From a bacterium (GTDB lineage: Bacteria; Zixibacteria; MSB-5A5; WJJR01), in assembly GCA_035559435.1 (NCBI GenBank), contig DATMBC010000065.1:1-64000 (forward strand): a stretch of DNA of 64,000 nt. Reading direction: 5' to 3'. Under the pieces are notes generated by a model that saw nothing but the letters and a program-made list of their open reading frames with translations, did no database searches and was not told where the DNA came from. The position numbers and the translations under genes were made by a program. Below are positions 31,366 to 41,434 of the stretch, in pieces; positions within the stretch are counted from its first letter, which is position 1; each line of letters begins with the position of its first letter.

Positions 31366-32667
31366 ATGGATTCCGACTTCCATTGGCGCGATCAATGGGA
31401 AGCAGTTCTCTGGATTGTCGCCGGCTTCCTCGCCCTCTACTTCCTTCCCGCCGGAGAGCGTCTTGATCGCGCCGTGACCGAGAGCGTCCAGTTGGCGCGC
31501 TGGTACACGCGCGAGCATGTCCTGCTCTGCCTGGTGCCGGCCTTTTTCATCGCCGGCGCCATCAGCGTGTTGGTGCGTCAGGAGAGCGTGATCAAGTTGC
31601 TCGGCCCGCAGGCGAAGAAGTACATCGCCTACCCGGTGGCGGCGGTGACCGGCACTATTCTCGCCGTTTGCTCCTGCACCGTGTTGCCGCTCTTTGCCGG
31701 GATCCGTCAACGCGGCGCCGGCCTCGGTCCGGCGATCGCCTTTCTCTACTCCGGCCCGGCGATCAATCTGCTTGCGATCATCCTCACCGCCCGCGTCCTC
31801 GGCATGGAATTGGGCGTGGCGCGCGCCATCTTCGCCGTCGTTTTCTCGGTTGTGATCGGGCTGGCGATGGCGGCGCTGTTCCGTGAGCGGCCCGACTCCG
31901 GCGCCGCGCCGCTGGTTGTCGGCGAAGGGCGCGACGACCCGCCGGTCTCGCACACGCTCGTTCACCTCCTGGCGCTGATCGCAATCCTGGTCTTCGCCAA
32001 TTGGAGCGAGGGCGGCGACACCGGCGGTATCTGGCATCTGATCTTCCTTATCAAGTGGTGGCTGACCGGCGCGGCGGCGCTGGTGCTGGGTTGGGGGATG
32101 GTGCGCTGGTACGGCCACAAACTCCGGACCGTGGCCTTGCTCGCCTGTTCTGTCATCGCGTTGGCCGTCGTGTTTCCCCGCCATCCCGAAGTCGCTTTCG
32201 CCGCCGCCACAGTCGGGCTCTCAATCCGGTTGGCGCGTTCCACCGGTCTGTCCGCCGCCTGGTTTGGCGCATCGTGGGGATTTGCGCGGCAGATGCTGCC
32301 GCTGTTGCTGATCGGCGTGCTGGTATCGGGATTCCTGCTGGGACGCCCTGGCCACGAAGGGCTGGTGCCGTCGACGTGGATCGCCGGCGTCGTCGGCGGC
32401 AATTCGCTCTTTGCCAACTTCTTTGCCGCGATCGCCGGCGCCTTCATGTACTTCGCCACTCTCACCGAAGTTCCGATCGTGCAGGGATTGGTCGGCAGCG
32501 GCATGGGCAAGGGGCCCGCGCTGGCGCTGCTTCTGGCCGGGCCGGCGCTCTCGTTGCCCAGCATGATCGTGATCGCCGGTGTCATCGGCGTTAAACGGAC
32601 CGTTGTGTACACTGGGCTGGTTGTGGCATTCGCCACGCTCAGCGGACTGGTGTTTGGATCATTTTGA
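31366..32667 (+). CDS. arsP: Permease of the DUF318/ArsP family
   Basis: A polytopic membrane protein of 433 residues with about ten predicted segments. The family motif VCSCTVLPLFAGIRQRGAGLGPAIAFL (near residue 100) includes the paired cysteines noted in organoarsenical permeases, and FSGPAINLL-type wording follows. A symmetric second half repeats this (GGNSLFANFFAAIAGAFMYFATLTEVPIVQGL). Known ArsP proteins export trivalent organoarsenicals. The ArsR gene and ArsE/F/G-like genes around it support that role, but substrate is inferred. There is no ArsB/Acr3 or arsC. Confidence 0.82.
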   Translation: MDSDFHWRDQWEAVLWIVAGFLALYFLPAGERLDRAVTESVQLARWYTREHVLLCLVPAFFIAGAISVLVRQESVIKLLGPQAKKYIAYPVAAVTGTILAVCSCTVLPLFAGIRQRGAGLGPAIAFLYSGPAINLLAIILTARVLGMELGVARAIFAVVFSVVIGLAMAALFRERPDSGAAPLVVGEGRDDPPVSHTLVHLLALIAILVFANWSEGGDTGGIWHLIFLIKWWLTGAAALVLGWGMVRWYGHKLRTVALLACSVIALAVVFPRHPEVAFAAATVGLSIRLARSTGLSAAWFGASWGFARQMLPLLLIGVLVSGFLLGRPGHEGLVPSTWIAGVVGGNSLFANFFAAIAGAFMYFATLTEVPIVQGLVGSGMGKGPALALLLAGPALSLPSMIVIAGVIGVKRTVVYTGLVVAFATLSGLVFGSF

Positions 32668-32678
32668 GAGGAGTTGGG

Positions 32679-32912
32679 ATGAAACGCATCGAAATTCTCG
32701 GCCCCGGCTGCGCCAAGTGCCACAAACTGGCCGAAGTGACGCAGGAGGCCGCCAACGAGCTGAAACTCGAATGTGAAATCGTCAAGGTCACCGACATTCA
32801 GCAGATCGTCAGCCGCAACGTGCTGATGACTCCGGCGCTGGTTGTCGATGGCGCGGTGAAGTGCAGCGGGCGCGTCCCGAGCCTGTCCGAGCTCAAAACG
32901 ATGCTGTCATGA
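32679..32912 (+). CDS. arsE: Thioredoxin-like small redox protein (ArsE-like)
   Basis: A 77-residue thioredoxin-fold protein with an N-terminal redox motif GPGCAKCHKL (CxxC at residues 10-13) and a cis-proline region MTPALVVDGAVKCSG. It belongs to the small redox-active disulfide protein group often found beside DUF318 permeases. In the ArsEFG arrangement it is the first of three genes linked with resistance to aromatic arsenicals. GAGAGGAG precedes the ATG at 32679. It likely passes electrons to the next protein or the CcdA-like one. Confidence 0.82.
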   Translation: MKRIEILGPGCAKCHKLAEVTQEAANELKLECEIVKVTDIQQIVSRNVLMTPALVVDGAVKCSGRVPSLSELKTMLS

Positions 32913-32952
32913 CGGCGGCACGAGCCGAGCCCATCGGACGAAAGGACAAACC

Positions 32953-33405
32953 ATGAAACGCATTCTCCAATTCGCGCTGCTGGCCGTCGTTGTCGCCAGC
33001 ATCATCTGGCTGCTGGTTCCGCGACGCGACGCCGGCGAATCGACCGCCACCGTCGCCGCCGCGCCGGCCGAGTATGTCGCCTACTACTTTCACCGCACCG
33101 CCCGCTGCGTGACCTGCCTGAAGATCGAGCAGTCCGCTCATGATGCCATCTTCGCCAACTTTGGTCCGGCGTTGCGCGCCGGGAAGCTGCTCTTCCTGCC
33201 GACCAATGTCGAGGCGGCGGGCAACGAGCATTTCATCAAGGATTATGAACTGGTCTCGCAGGCGCTGGTGCTGGTGCAGTATCAGGATGGCAAGCCGATG
33301 CGTTCGCGCAACCTCGACAAGATCTGGGATGTGATCGGCGACAGCGCGCAATTCGCCGACTACGTCACCGGCGAAGTCGCCGCGTTCATGGGGATCACTC
33401 CATGA
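32953..33405 (+). CDS. arsF: ArsF-family exported thiol protein
   Basis: A 150-residue protein with an N-terminal membrane anchor or uncleaved signal (residues 5-22, LQFALLAVVVASIIWLLV), placing the rest outside the cytoplasm. The motif FHRTARCVTCLKIEQSA carries a CxxC typical of the family annotated as a nitrophenyl nitroreductase subunit ArsF. A thioredoxin-like fold is likely. Its stop overlaps the next start by 4 bp. It presumably exchanges electrons with the CcdA-like partner encoded downstream; the actual substrate is not visible. Confidence 0.8.
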   Translation: MKRILQFALLAVVVASIIWLLVPRRDAGESTATVAAAPAEYVAYYFHRTARCVTCLKIEQSAHDAIFANFGPALRAGKLLFLPTNVEAAGNEHFIKDYELVSQALVLVQYQDGKPMRSRNLDKIWDVIGDSAQFADYVTGEVAAFMGITP

Positions 33406-34091
33406 ACGATCTCTGGTTCGGTGTCAGCACCGCCATCTGGCTGGGTCTGGTGACCGCCGTCAGCCCTTGTCCGCTGGCGACCAATGTCGCCGCGGTGACC
33501 TGCATCGGCCGTCAGGTGGCGCTGCCGCGGCGCGTCTTCTGGAGCGGGCTGGCCTATGGCCTCGGACGCGTGGCGGCCTACACCCTGCTGGGCGCGCTGA
33601 TTGCCACCGCGCTGGCCACACCGCTGGCGTTGTCGAACACCCTGCAGGATGTCATGGCCAAACTGATCGGCCCGCTGTTGACCCTCGTCGGCATGATCGT
33701 GCTGAAACTCCTGCCGCTGCCGGCCACCCCCGGTGTGCCCCTGGCCCGCTGGGGGGAACGTCTCGGCGGCGGCAACCCCGGCGGCGCGGGCCTGTTGGGA
33801 TTTTTGTGTGCGCTCGCCTTCTGTCCGGTCTCGGCCGCGCTCTTCTTCGGCAGTCTTGTGCCGTTGGCGGTGGAACACCAGCGACCGCTGGTCTATCCCG
33901 CCCTCTACGGCATTGCCACCGCCTTTCCGGTGGTCGCTCTCGGCATCGGGCTGGCTCTCGGCGCCAACTGGGCCGGCCGTTTCCTCCACCGTCTGCCGCA
34001 GATCGAACGCATCGGCCGCACCGTGACCGGCACAATCTTCATCCTCGCCGGCCTGTACCTGACCGCCAAATACGTCTTCGCGATCCTCTGA
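33402..34091 (+). CDS. arsG: CcdA/DsbD-like membrane protein (ArsG family)
   Basis: A 229-residue membrane protein with about six segments, related to CcdA/DsbD electron carriers. SPCPLATNVAAVTCIG (near residue 21) has the proline-flanked cysteine of the family, and FLCALAFCPVSAALFFG (near residue 130) is the second half of the pseudo-repeat with its own Cys-Pro. Annotated relatives are called aromatic aminobenzylarsenical efflux permease ArsG; moving reducing equivalents across the membrane is an alternative role. It ends the five-gene ars cassette. Confidence 0.82.
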   Translation: MNDLWFGVSTAIWLGLVTAVSPCPLATNVAAVTCIGRQVALPRRVFWSGLAYGLGRVAAYTLLGALIATALATPLALSNTLQDVMAKLIGPLLTLVGMIVLKLLPLPATPGVPLARWGERLGGGNPGGAGLLGFLCALAFCPVSAALFFGSLVPLAVEHQRPLVYPALYGIATAFPVVALGIGLALGANWAGRFLHRLPQIERIGRTVTGTIFILAGLYLTAKYVFAIL

Positions 34092-34261
34092 CTGTCAGGT
34101 GTCGCAGCAAAATTCGGCAATCAGGATATTGGCGCCCCCAAGGAATCCCCGTCATTCCACTCCGTAGAAGCGGCTCTTGAGCCGCGTCCCCACCAACAGA
34201 AGTGATCCTCCCCGCCCCTTGACGTGTATTATCTTGCGCTTTCGTCCGTACAAGGACTGCC

Positions 34262-36295
<2,034 letters not shown>

Positions 36296-36313
36296 ATCCA
36301 AAGCCCGCCGACA

Positions 36314-37207
36314 ATGCGCCGATTGCTGCGACCAGCGTTGACCTTGTTGTGCCTGCTGGCGCTTGGTGAGACTGTCCACGCCCAGTGGCCCGCCCTCTAT
36401 TTCCGCGCCGATCCGCTCTTGCGTCTCGATCTCTCGCGGCGCTCGGCCGGGACCAGTCTTGCTTTGTCGACTTACCGCTACAAGGCCGAGGCCTACTTCG
36501 ATGGCCGCGACAAGACCCCGCACTCCAGCGTCTCCGAATACCCGATGATCGCCTACGAGCGCGAGGAGTTTGTCTTCTCCGGCGTGATCGGTTTGTCCGG
36601 GGACGTTGCCGCGGTGATCGCGGTGCCGGTTTCGCATGCCTCGCAACGTTACCACGAGACAGGGGAGTGGGGGATCGAACGTCTCTGGCTGGGGGGATTG
36701 TGGGCCGTCGATCGCGCGCGTCATTTCTCCCTGCTCGGCTGGATGGCCGTCGACTGGGATGGTCCGACCGGCAACCTGCTCTATGCCGTCGGCGACGACA
36801 ACGGCTCCAGTCTCGCCGGTCTCCAATTCATCCTGGCCTCGGGCGACCGCTCCCGTGGCCCCGAGCTTTATCTGCGCGGCGGCGCGGCAGTCCACCTGCG
36901 GAAGGATCGCTGGTTCAACCGACGGCTCTACGAGTTTCCCGTGGAGTTCCGGTTCCTGATGCCAGTCACGAACCGTCTGGCGCTCGGCGGGGGTGTCGAC
37001 GGCCACTTTGTGGTCGGCCACCAGGAGTCGCTCGCGTTCATCGGGCGCTACACTTCCCACGACGCCTTCGCCATCGGGCCCGATCTTTCGCTGCGGCTCA
37101 CTCCGGAGACCCGCCTGCATGCGGTCTTCCGCGACGAGATCATCGGCTATTACGCTTCGGCCGGGGTGTACTGGAATGTCGCCTTGGCGATTACGCCGTT
37201 CCGCTGA
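36314..37207 (+). CDS. Predicted secreted/outer-membrane protein, unknown function
   Basis: I do not recognise this 297-residue protein. A signal peptide is clear (MRRLLRPALTLLCLLALGETVHAQ, cleavage near residue 24). The remainder alternates polar and hydrophobic residues in many short strands with aromatic ends (YRYKAEAYF, LWLGGLWAV, AFIGRYTSHDAFAIGPDLSLRL, YYASAGVYWNVALAI), which is the pattern of an outer-membrane beta barrel. The final residues ITPFR do not end in the usual phenylalanine. It starts 18 bp after uvrB and may be cotranscribed with it. Confidence 0.65.
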   Translation: MRRLLRPALTLLCLLALGETVHAQWPALYFRADPLLRLDLSRRSAGTSLALSTYRYKAEAYFDGRDKTPHSSVSEYPMIAYEREEFVFSGVIGLSGDVAAVIAVPVSHASQRYHETGEWGIERLWLGGLWAVDRARHFSLLGWMAVDWDGPTGNLLYAVGDDNGSSLAGLQFILASGDRSRGPELYLRGGAAVHLRKDRWFNRRLYEFPVEFRFLMPVTNRLALGGGVDGHFVVGHQESLAFIGRYTSHDAFAIGPDLSLRLTPETRLHAVFRDEIIGYYASAGVYWNVALAITPFR

Positions 37208-37355
37208 ACCGGGGCGCTCCGGCCCGCCCGTTAGAACACTGTCAAAACCAACTTAGGGCCGTCAAACTTTGTCCAAATTCCGTTGACTGCGTCGCGCTTT
37301 CTTGCGTAGATAGGTCGACGCGGAGGCCGGAAACCTCCGCTCTCTTGGCGCCTGG

Positions 37356-37375
37356 TAGTTAGGCATGCCTAACTA
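37356..37375. promoter_or_regulatory. DtxR/MntR-type operator palindrome upstream of feoA
   Basis: A perfect 20-bp palindrome, TAGTTAGGCA/TGCCTAACTA, 26 bp before the feoA start. The TTAGGCNNGCCTAA-like core matches DtxR/IdeR-family iron boxes. A possible distant promoter, TTGACT (37283-37288) and TAGATA (37307-37312), lies upstream; the TAACTA inside the palindrome could alternatively be a -10. Iron-dependent repression of feoAB is the expected consequence. Confidence 0.75.
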
Positions 37376-37401
37376 TCGCGCCGCAACCGGAGATCGTACC
37401 A

Positions 37402-37704
37402 ATGACCGCTGTTGTCACCGCCGCGCCGTCCCGGCCCGCCGCCTGGACGACTCTTGAGGAGATCGACGCCTTGGCCCCCGCGCGTTGCCTGTCACAGCTC
37501 CTGCCCGGCCAGACCGGACGGGTCCATTCGGTGCAGGGCGAGCCGCAACTGGCCCTGCGCATCCTCGAACTTGGCCTAGTGGCGGGCACCCCCGTGCGGC
37601 TCCTGCGTGCCGCGCCGCTGGGCGGACCGATCGAGGTCGAAGTCGATGGGTTCTTTCTGTCGCTGCGTCGCAGTGAGGCCGATGCGGTCTTAATCGAGGT
37701 CTGA
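37402..37704 (+). CDS. feoA: Ferrous iron transport protein A
   Basis: A 100-residue protein with an SH3-like FeoA domain in its last 75 residues (ALAPARCLSQLLPGQTGRVHSVQ, then LRILELGLVAGTPVRLLRAAPLGGPIEVEV). FeoA is a cytoplasmic accessory factor for the FeoB ferrous-iron transporter. The first 25 residues are a non-conserved, Ala/Pro-rich extension. It follows the iron-box palindrome and precedes feoB by 64 bp, fitting an iron-repressed feoAB operon. Confidence 0.9.
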   Translation: MTAVVTAAPSRPAAWTTLEEIDALAPARCLSQLLPGQTGRVHSVQGEPQLALRILELGLVAGTPVRLLRAAPLGGPIEVEVDGFFLSLRRSEADAVLIEV

Positions 37705-37768
37705 GGTCGGGTTTGCCGTGACGATGGGGGGCAGCCCCGCGTCCGCCGCCGTAACACTCCGGATCCGC

Positions 37769-39916
37769 ATGTCCATCGCCGCCAACCAGACTCAACGTAC
37801 CTACACCGTCGCGCTGGCAGGCAATCCCAACTCCGGCAAGACGACTCTCTTCAATGCCCTGACCGGTCTGCGTCAAAAGACCGGCAATTATCCCGGCGTC
37901 ACCGTGGAACGCAAGACCGGCGCGTGGTGCTTCCGCGGCGCGCGGTTCGACCTCCTCGATCTGCCCGGCTGCTATTCGCTCATTCCGCGCTCGCCGGATG
38001 AGAAGGTCGCCTCCGACATCATTTTCGGCCGCGACCATGCCACGCCTCCCGATGCGGTGATCTGCGTGGTCGATGCGACCAATCTGGCGCGCCACCTCTA
38101 TCTCGCCGGCCAGATCATCGAAACCGGCCTGCCCACGGTCATTGCCCTGACCATGGTCGATGAAGCCCGCCGTCGCGGGCTTTCGGTCGATGCGCGACGC
38201 CTCGCCGCGCGGCTGAAAGTGCCGGTGGTCGCGGTGGTCGCCGCCAAGGGGGAGGGGCTGGAGCAACTCGGCAACGAACTTGAACGCATCCTTGGGTGCG
38301 GCTGGCAGACCCCGGATCGCGGGTTCCGCCTGCCGCCGGCGCTGGAAAGCCGCATCCGTGAATCGGCCCCGCTGGCCGACTCCACCGAAATCCAGACACT
38401 CTACTGCGTCGCCGGCCAACATACACCCGCCTGCACCGAGAAGCTGGAAAAGATCGCCGGGCAGGTGCGCGCCGATCTCGGGCTGGATGAGGAGACCGTG
38501 CGCCGCTTCATTGTCGAGGCCCGCTACAAGTGGCAGCGCGATGTCGCCCATGAGGTGGTGCGGTTCGAGGGCCGCGGCCAGGCCGACTGGACACGCCGTC
38601 TCGATGACCTCTTCCTCCACCGCGTCTTCGGACCGATCATCCTTGTCGTGGTCCTCGCGCTGGTGTTCCAGTCGGTGTTCACCTGGGCCTCCTATCCGGC
38701 CGACGCGATTGCCTATCTCACCGACACCTGGCTGCCGTCGCTGGTCGACGGCGTCCTCGCGCCCGGGCCGTTGCACAGTCTGCTCAACGATGGTGTGATC
38801 GCCGGCGTCGGCGCGGTGCTGGTCTTCCTGCCGCAGATTCTCTTGATCTATCTGTTCCTGACTCTGCTGGAAGACTCGGGCTATCTGTCACGCGCCGCCT
38901 TCATTCTCGACTACGCGATGGCGAAGGTCGGCCTCTCCGGACGCAGCTTCATCCCGTTGCTTTCGTCTTTTGCCTGCGCGGTGCCGGGGATCATGGCCAC
39001 ACGCACCATCCCGCATCAGAAGGACCGGCTGGCCACCATCCTGATCGCGCCGCTGATGACATGCTCAGCGCGGTTGCCGATTTATGCGCTGCTCATCGCC
39101 GCGTTTGTGCCCGAGACCAGAGTCTGGGGACCGTTTGGCTATCAGGGGCTCACGTTGTTGGGGCTCTACCTGATGGGCATTCTCGGAGCGATGCTGGTGG
39201 CGGCGATTTTCCGCCGCACCATCCTGCGCGGTCCGACCCCGCCGCTTTTGCTTGAACTGCCGACCTATCGCATGCCGCGATTGAAGACCCTGCTCATCAC
39301 GCTGTGGGACCGCGCGCGGACCTTCCTGGTCTCCGCCGGCACCCTGATCTTCGCCGCCTCGATCGTGCTCTGGGCGCTCTTCAGCTACCCGCGCCACCAG
39401 GACATCGAAGCGCGCTTTGCCGCCGAACGGCAGGCGCTGATTCAGCAGAATGCCGGAGAGGACCAGTTGACCGCGCTGGACAATCGCGCCGCCGCCGAAC
39501 GGTTGCGCGGATCGCTGGCGGGCCACATCGGGCGCGCCCTCGAGCCGGTTTTGGAGCCGTTGGGCTTCGACTGGAAGATCGGCATCGGCATCCTCGGCTC
39601 GTTTGCCGCCCGCGAGGTCTTTGTCTCGACCATGGGCGTCACCTACGGCGTCGGATCATCGGCGGACGATGCCGGCCTGGCCGAAAAACTGAAGGCCGAC
39701 ACCAACCCGCAGACCGGCGCGCCGGTCTGGACCCCGCTGGTGGCGATCACGCTGCTGGTCTTCTACGCCTACGCGCTCCAATGCGTCTCGACGCTCGCGG
39801 TGATCAAACGCGAGACCGGCGGCTGGAAGTGGCCCGCCTTCGCCTTCGCCTACATGGCGACACTGGCCTATGGCGCCGCCTTCATCACCCGTCAGATTGG
39901 ATTGCGGTTCTTCTGA
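37769..39916 (+). CDS. feoB: Ferrous iron transporter FeoB
   Basis: Inner-membrane Fe(II) transporter with an N-terminal GTPase, 715 residues. G1 is ALAGNPNSGKTTLFNALTG (about residues 13-31), G2 includes NYPGVTVERKTG, and G3 is LLDLPGCYSL. About eight to ten membrane segments follow from near residue 280, with FLPQILLIYLFLTLLEDSGYLSRAAF and the conserved FACAVPGIMATRTI Gate motif. ATG 37769 places the GTPase at the usual distance from the N-terminus; a GTG at 37718 would add 17 residues. It is followed by a small Cys-containing membrane protein. Confidence 0.95.
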   Translation: MSIAANQTQRTYTVALAGNPNSGKTTLFNALTGLRQKTGNYPGVTVERKTGAWCFRGARFDLLDLPGCYSLIPRSPDEKVASDIIFGRDHATPPDAVICVVDATNLARHLYLAGQIIETGLPTVIALTMVDEARRRGLSVDARRLAARLKVPVVAVVAAKGEGLEQLGNELERILGCGWQTPDRGFRLPPALESRIRESAPLADSTEIQTLYCVAGQHTPACTEKLEKIAGQVRADLGLDEETVRRFIVEARYKWQRDVAHEVVRFEGRGQADWTRRLDDLFLHRVFGPIILVVVLALVFQSVFTWASYPADAIAYLTDTWLPSLVDGVLAPGPLHSLLNDGVIAGVGAVLVFLPQILLIYLFLTLLEDSGYLSRAAFILDYAMAKVGLSGRSFIPLLSSFACAVPGIMATRTIPHQKDRLATILIAPLMTCSARLPIYALLIAAFVPETRVWGPFGYQGLTLLGLYLMGILGAMLVAAIFRRTILRGPTPPLLLELPTYRMPRLKTLLITLWDRARTFLVSAGTLIFAASIVLWALFSYPRHQDIEARFAAERQALIQQNAGEDQLTALDNRAAAERLRGSLAGHIGRALEPVLEPLGFDWKIGIGILGSFAAREVFVSTMGVTYGVGSSADDAGLAEKLKADTNPQTGAPVWTPLVAITLLVFYAYALQCVSTLAVIKRETGGWKWPAFAFAYMATLAYGAAFITRQIGLRFF

Positions 39917-39926
39917 GGAGATGGCG

Positions 39927-40064
39927 ATGCAGATTCCCGACTGGCTGCAGCATCTTACCATCGGCGTCCTTGTCGCCGCGGCGGCGCTCTACATCATCCG
40001 CACCCGTATCAGATCCGCCAAGTCCAAGTCCGGCTCCTGCCCCAATTGCACCATCAAACACTGA
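39927..40064 (+). CDS. FeoB-associated small Cys-rich membrane protein
   Basis: A 45-residue protein with one membrane helix (about residues 8-25, LTIGVLVAAAALYIIRTRI) and a C-terminal tail GSCPNCTIKH carrying a CxxC pair. Such proteins are common after feoB and are annotated as FeoB-associated Cys-rich membrane proteins, perhaps replacing FeoC. ATG 39927 has GAGGAG six bases upstream; ATG 39921 directly abuts that sequence. The gap from the feoB stop is 10 bp, so it belongs to the feo operon. Confidence 0.8.
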   Translation: MQIPDWLQHLTIGVLVAAAALYIIRTRIRSAKSKSGSCPNCTIKH

Positions 40065-40231
40065 TACCCTCACGGTTGGACTCTGCCAAGGAGGACGATC
40101 CGCCGCGGCGGATCGCCCGCACTTTCGCGCTGGCAACAAGGGGAAGGTCTGAGACCTGCCCGTACAATTTGAATGTGTAATCAACCGTAGGGGCGGGTCT
40201 GTGACTCGCCCTCATCATACATCATCACACA

Positions 40232-40297
40232 TCCCCAAATACCATCATCCCCAATACCATCATCCCCAATGCCGTCATCCCCAATACCGTCATCCCA
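40232..40297 (+). repeat. 15-bp tandem repeat array
   Basis: Four copies of a 15-bp unit approximating CCRTCATCCCCAATA, with single-base variants (ATACCATC, ATGCCGTC, ATACCGTC), flow directly into the hairpin element starting CGTCATCCCAAG. Each unit contains the element's own first bases (CGTCATCCC), so the array looks like amplified element ends. Unit length and absence of spacers rule out a CRISPR. Confidence 0.8.
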
Positions 40298-40335
40298 AGA
40301 CCCGGCGCTCTTTGCCGGGTCTTGGGATCTTTGTT
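40288..40335 (+). repeat. Hairpin element with CGTCAT...ATCTTTGTT ends
   Basis: CGTC, then a 15-bp perfect stem beginning ATCCCAAGACC and closing GGTCTTGGGAT around loop GCTCTTT, then CTTTGTT. The ends match the element at 26192, while the inner stem differs in both arms together. Confidence 0.75.
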
Positions 40336-40439
40336 GCTCTTGAAGCGAAACGGCAGCGCGGGCACCGTCCGCCGGTGCATCATCTCACGCATCCTGCCGC
40401 GGGCGGCTCGCCCTCCCACCGGACGCGCCACACGAATAC

Positions 40440-40468
40440 AAAAACCCCCGCCGGTTGCCCGGCGGGGG
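40440..40468 (-). terminator. Rho-independent terminator of the sorting-domain protein gene
   Basis: On the minus strand CCCCCGCCGG (40468-40459), loop GCAA and CCGGCGGGGG (40454-40445) make a perfect 10-bp stem, followed by TTTTTGT. It lies 28 bp after the stop at 40497. Confidence 0.92.
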
Positions 40469-40496
40469 TTTGTGGTTGATGCCGAGGATGCGCCGG

Positions 40497-41363
40497 TTAC
40501 TTCAGCAGCGTCATCTTCTTGGTGTCGGTGAAGTGGTTCGCCGTGATGCGGTAGAAGTAGACCCCCGAGGAGGCCTGCATGCCGTTCTCGTCGCGTCCAT
40601 CCCACTCGACCCGCTGCACACCCGCCGTCATCTCCTGATCGGCGAGCACACGCACCGTCTGGCCCAGCACGTTGAACACCGTCACCTTCACCTGGCTGGC
40701 TTCGGGCAGCGAAAAACTGATGACCGTGCCGGCGTTGAACGGGTTCGGGTAGTTCTGATCGAGCGCGTACGAGGTCGGAACGGGCACCGAGCCGGCGCTG
40801 GTGACCGGGACTTCCATGCGGAATTCCAGGTCCTCGTTCCAGCGGACTTCCAGCTGGCCCTGGGCGTTGGTCTCATGCCAGACCAGCATGAGCTTGTGCG
40901 CCGGGGTCGGAATGTATTCGGAGTTGATCGTAAACCGGTCGATGGTCGGATCGGAAATGTCGAACGTCAGGAACGCGATCGGGCCGGAACCGACTTCGAG
41001 ATCGGGCTTGTTGGCATCGTAGGCCATCGAGATCAAGCCCATCACGATCGTTTTGTTCTCGTTGTCGATGTTGGTGATCTTCTCGTCGAAGTAGTCAACG
41101 CGGCTGGCATACTCGACATTGACCAGATTGATGCCGTCGCCCGGCTGCCCGAACCGCAGCGGAATATCCATTGCCACCAGCGGCTGGGTGTTGTCCATCA
41201 GGAGCGGCACTGTGACGCGGCGGGTCGTGCCCTGGCCGGCCGCGGCCATCACCGGCGCGCCGATCCCCACCCTATCCTTGGTGGGCGCCGCGCCCGCGAC
41301 CGCCATCGCCGGCAACAGCACCAGCACTGCCAGTGTCACTATTAGGCATTTCTTTACCATCAT
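40497..41363 (-). CDS. Secreted protein with cohesin-like and C-terminal sorting/FlgD-like domain
   Basis: A 288-residue exported protein. The signal peptide is LIVTLAVLVLLPAMAVAGA. A central domain (about residues 45-165, VPLLMDNTQPLVAMDIPLRF and PIAFLTFDISD) resembles cohesin-type beta sandwiches. The C-terminus, from about residue 200, contains LDQNYPNPFNAGTVISFSLP, VTVFNVLGQTVRVL, and WDGRDENGMQASSGVYFYRI, then KKMTLLK. That is the FCB-group T9SS-type-A-like or FlgD-Ig-like sorting domain. A sigma-54-type promoter lies 57 bp upstream and a strong terminator follows. Function beyond surface exposure is unknown. Confidence 0.82.
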   Translation of the reverse strand: MMVKKCLIVTLAVLVLLPAMAVAGAAPTKDRVGIGAPVMAAAGQGTTRRVTVPLLMDNTQPLVAMDIPLRFGQPGDGINLVNVEYASRVDYFDEKITNIDNENKTIVMGLISMAYDANKPDLEVGSGPIAFLTFDISDPTIDRFTINSEYIPTPAHKLMLVWHETNAQGQLEVRWNEDLEFRMEVPVTSAGSVPVPTSYALDQNYPNPFNAGTVISFSLPEASQVKVTVFNVLGQTVRVLADQEMTAGVQRVEWDGRDENGMQASSGVYFYRITANHFTDTKKMTLLK

Positions 41364-41419
41364 TCTGAACCCCCATGTGCAAATGGGTTTGTGTTAACGT
41401 CCCTTGTTAACCTCTGTCC

Positions 41420-41434
41420 GCAACATCCGTGCCA
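41420..41434 (-). promoter_or_regulatory. Sigma-54 (-24/-12) promoter
   Basis: On the minus strand TGGCAC (41434-41429), a 5-bp spacer GGATG and TTGC (41423-41420) match the sigma-54 consensus yTGGCACGrnnnTTGCw at all invariant positions; in full it reads TTGGCACGGATGTTGCGG. Predicted start is near 41409, giving a 46-nt leader for the gene starting at 41363. Confidence 0.75.

Larger units (their letters stand above)
40065..40437. other. Intergenic repeat-rich region downstream of feo
   Basis: No coding sequence found between the feo operon and the terminator at 40440. It holds a 15-bp tandem array (40232-40297), the hairpin element it runs into (40288-40335), and a fragment of the GGGAGGGCGAGG family near 40403-40418. 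An inverted GGAGGACGATCCGCCGCGGCGGATCG segment (near 40092-40115) forms another small palindrome. Confidence 0.55.

Noticed and set aside
34170-34185. GCGGCTC/GAGCCGC hairpin after arsG as a terminator
   Set aside because: The stem is short and lacks a U-tract.
40232-40297. Tandem repeats considered as a CRISPR array
   Set aside because: Units are 15 bp with no unique spacers between them, and no cas gene is present.
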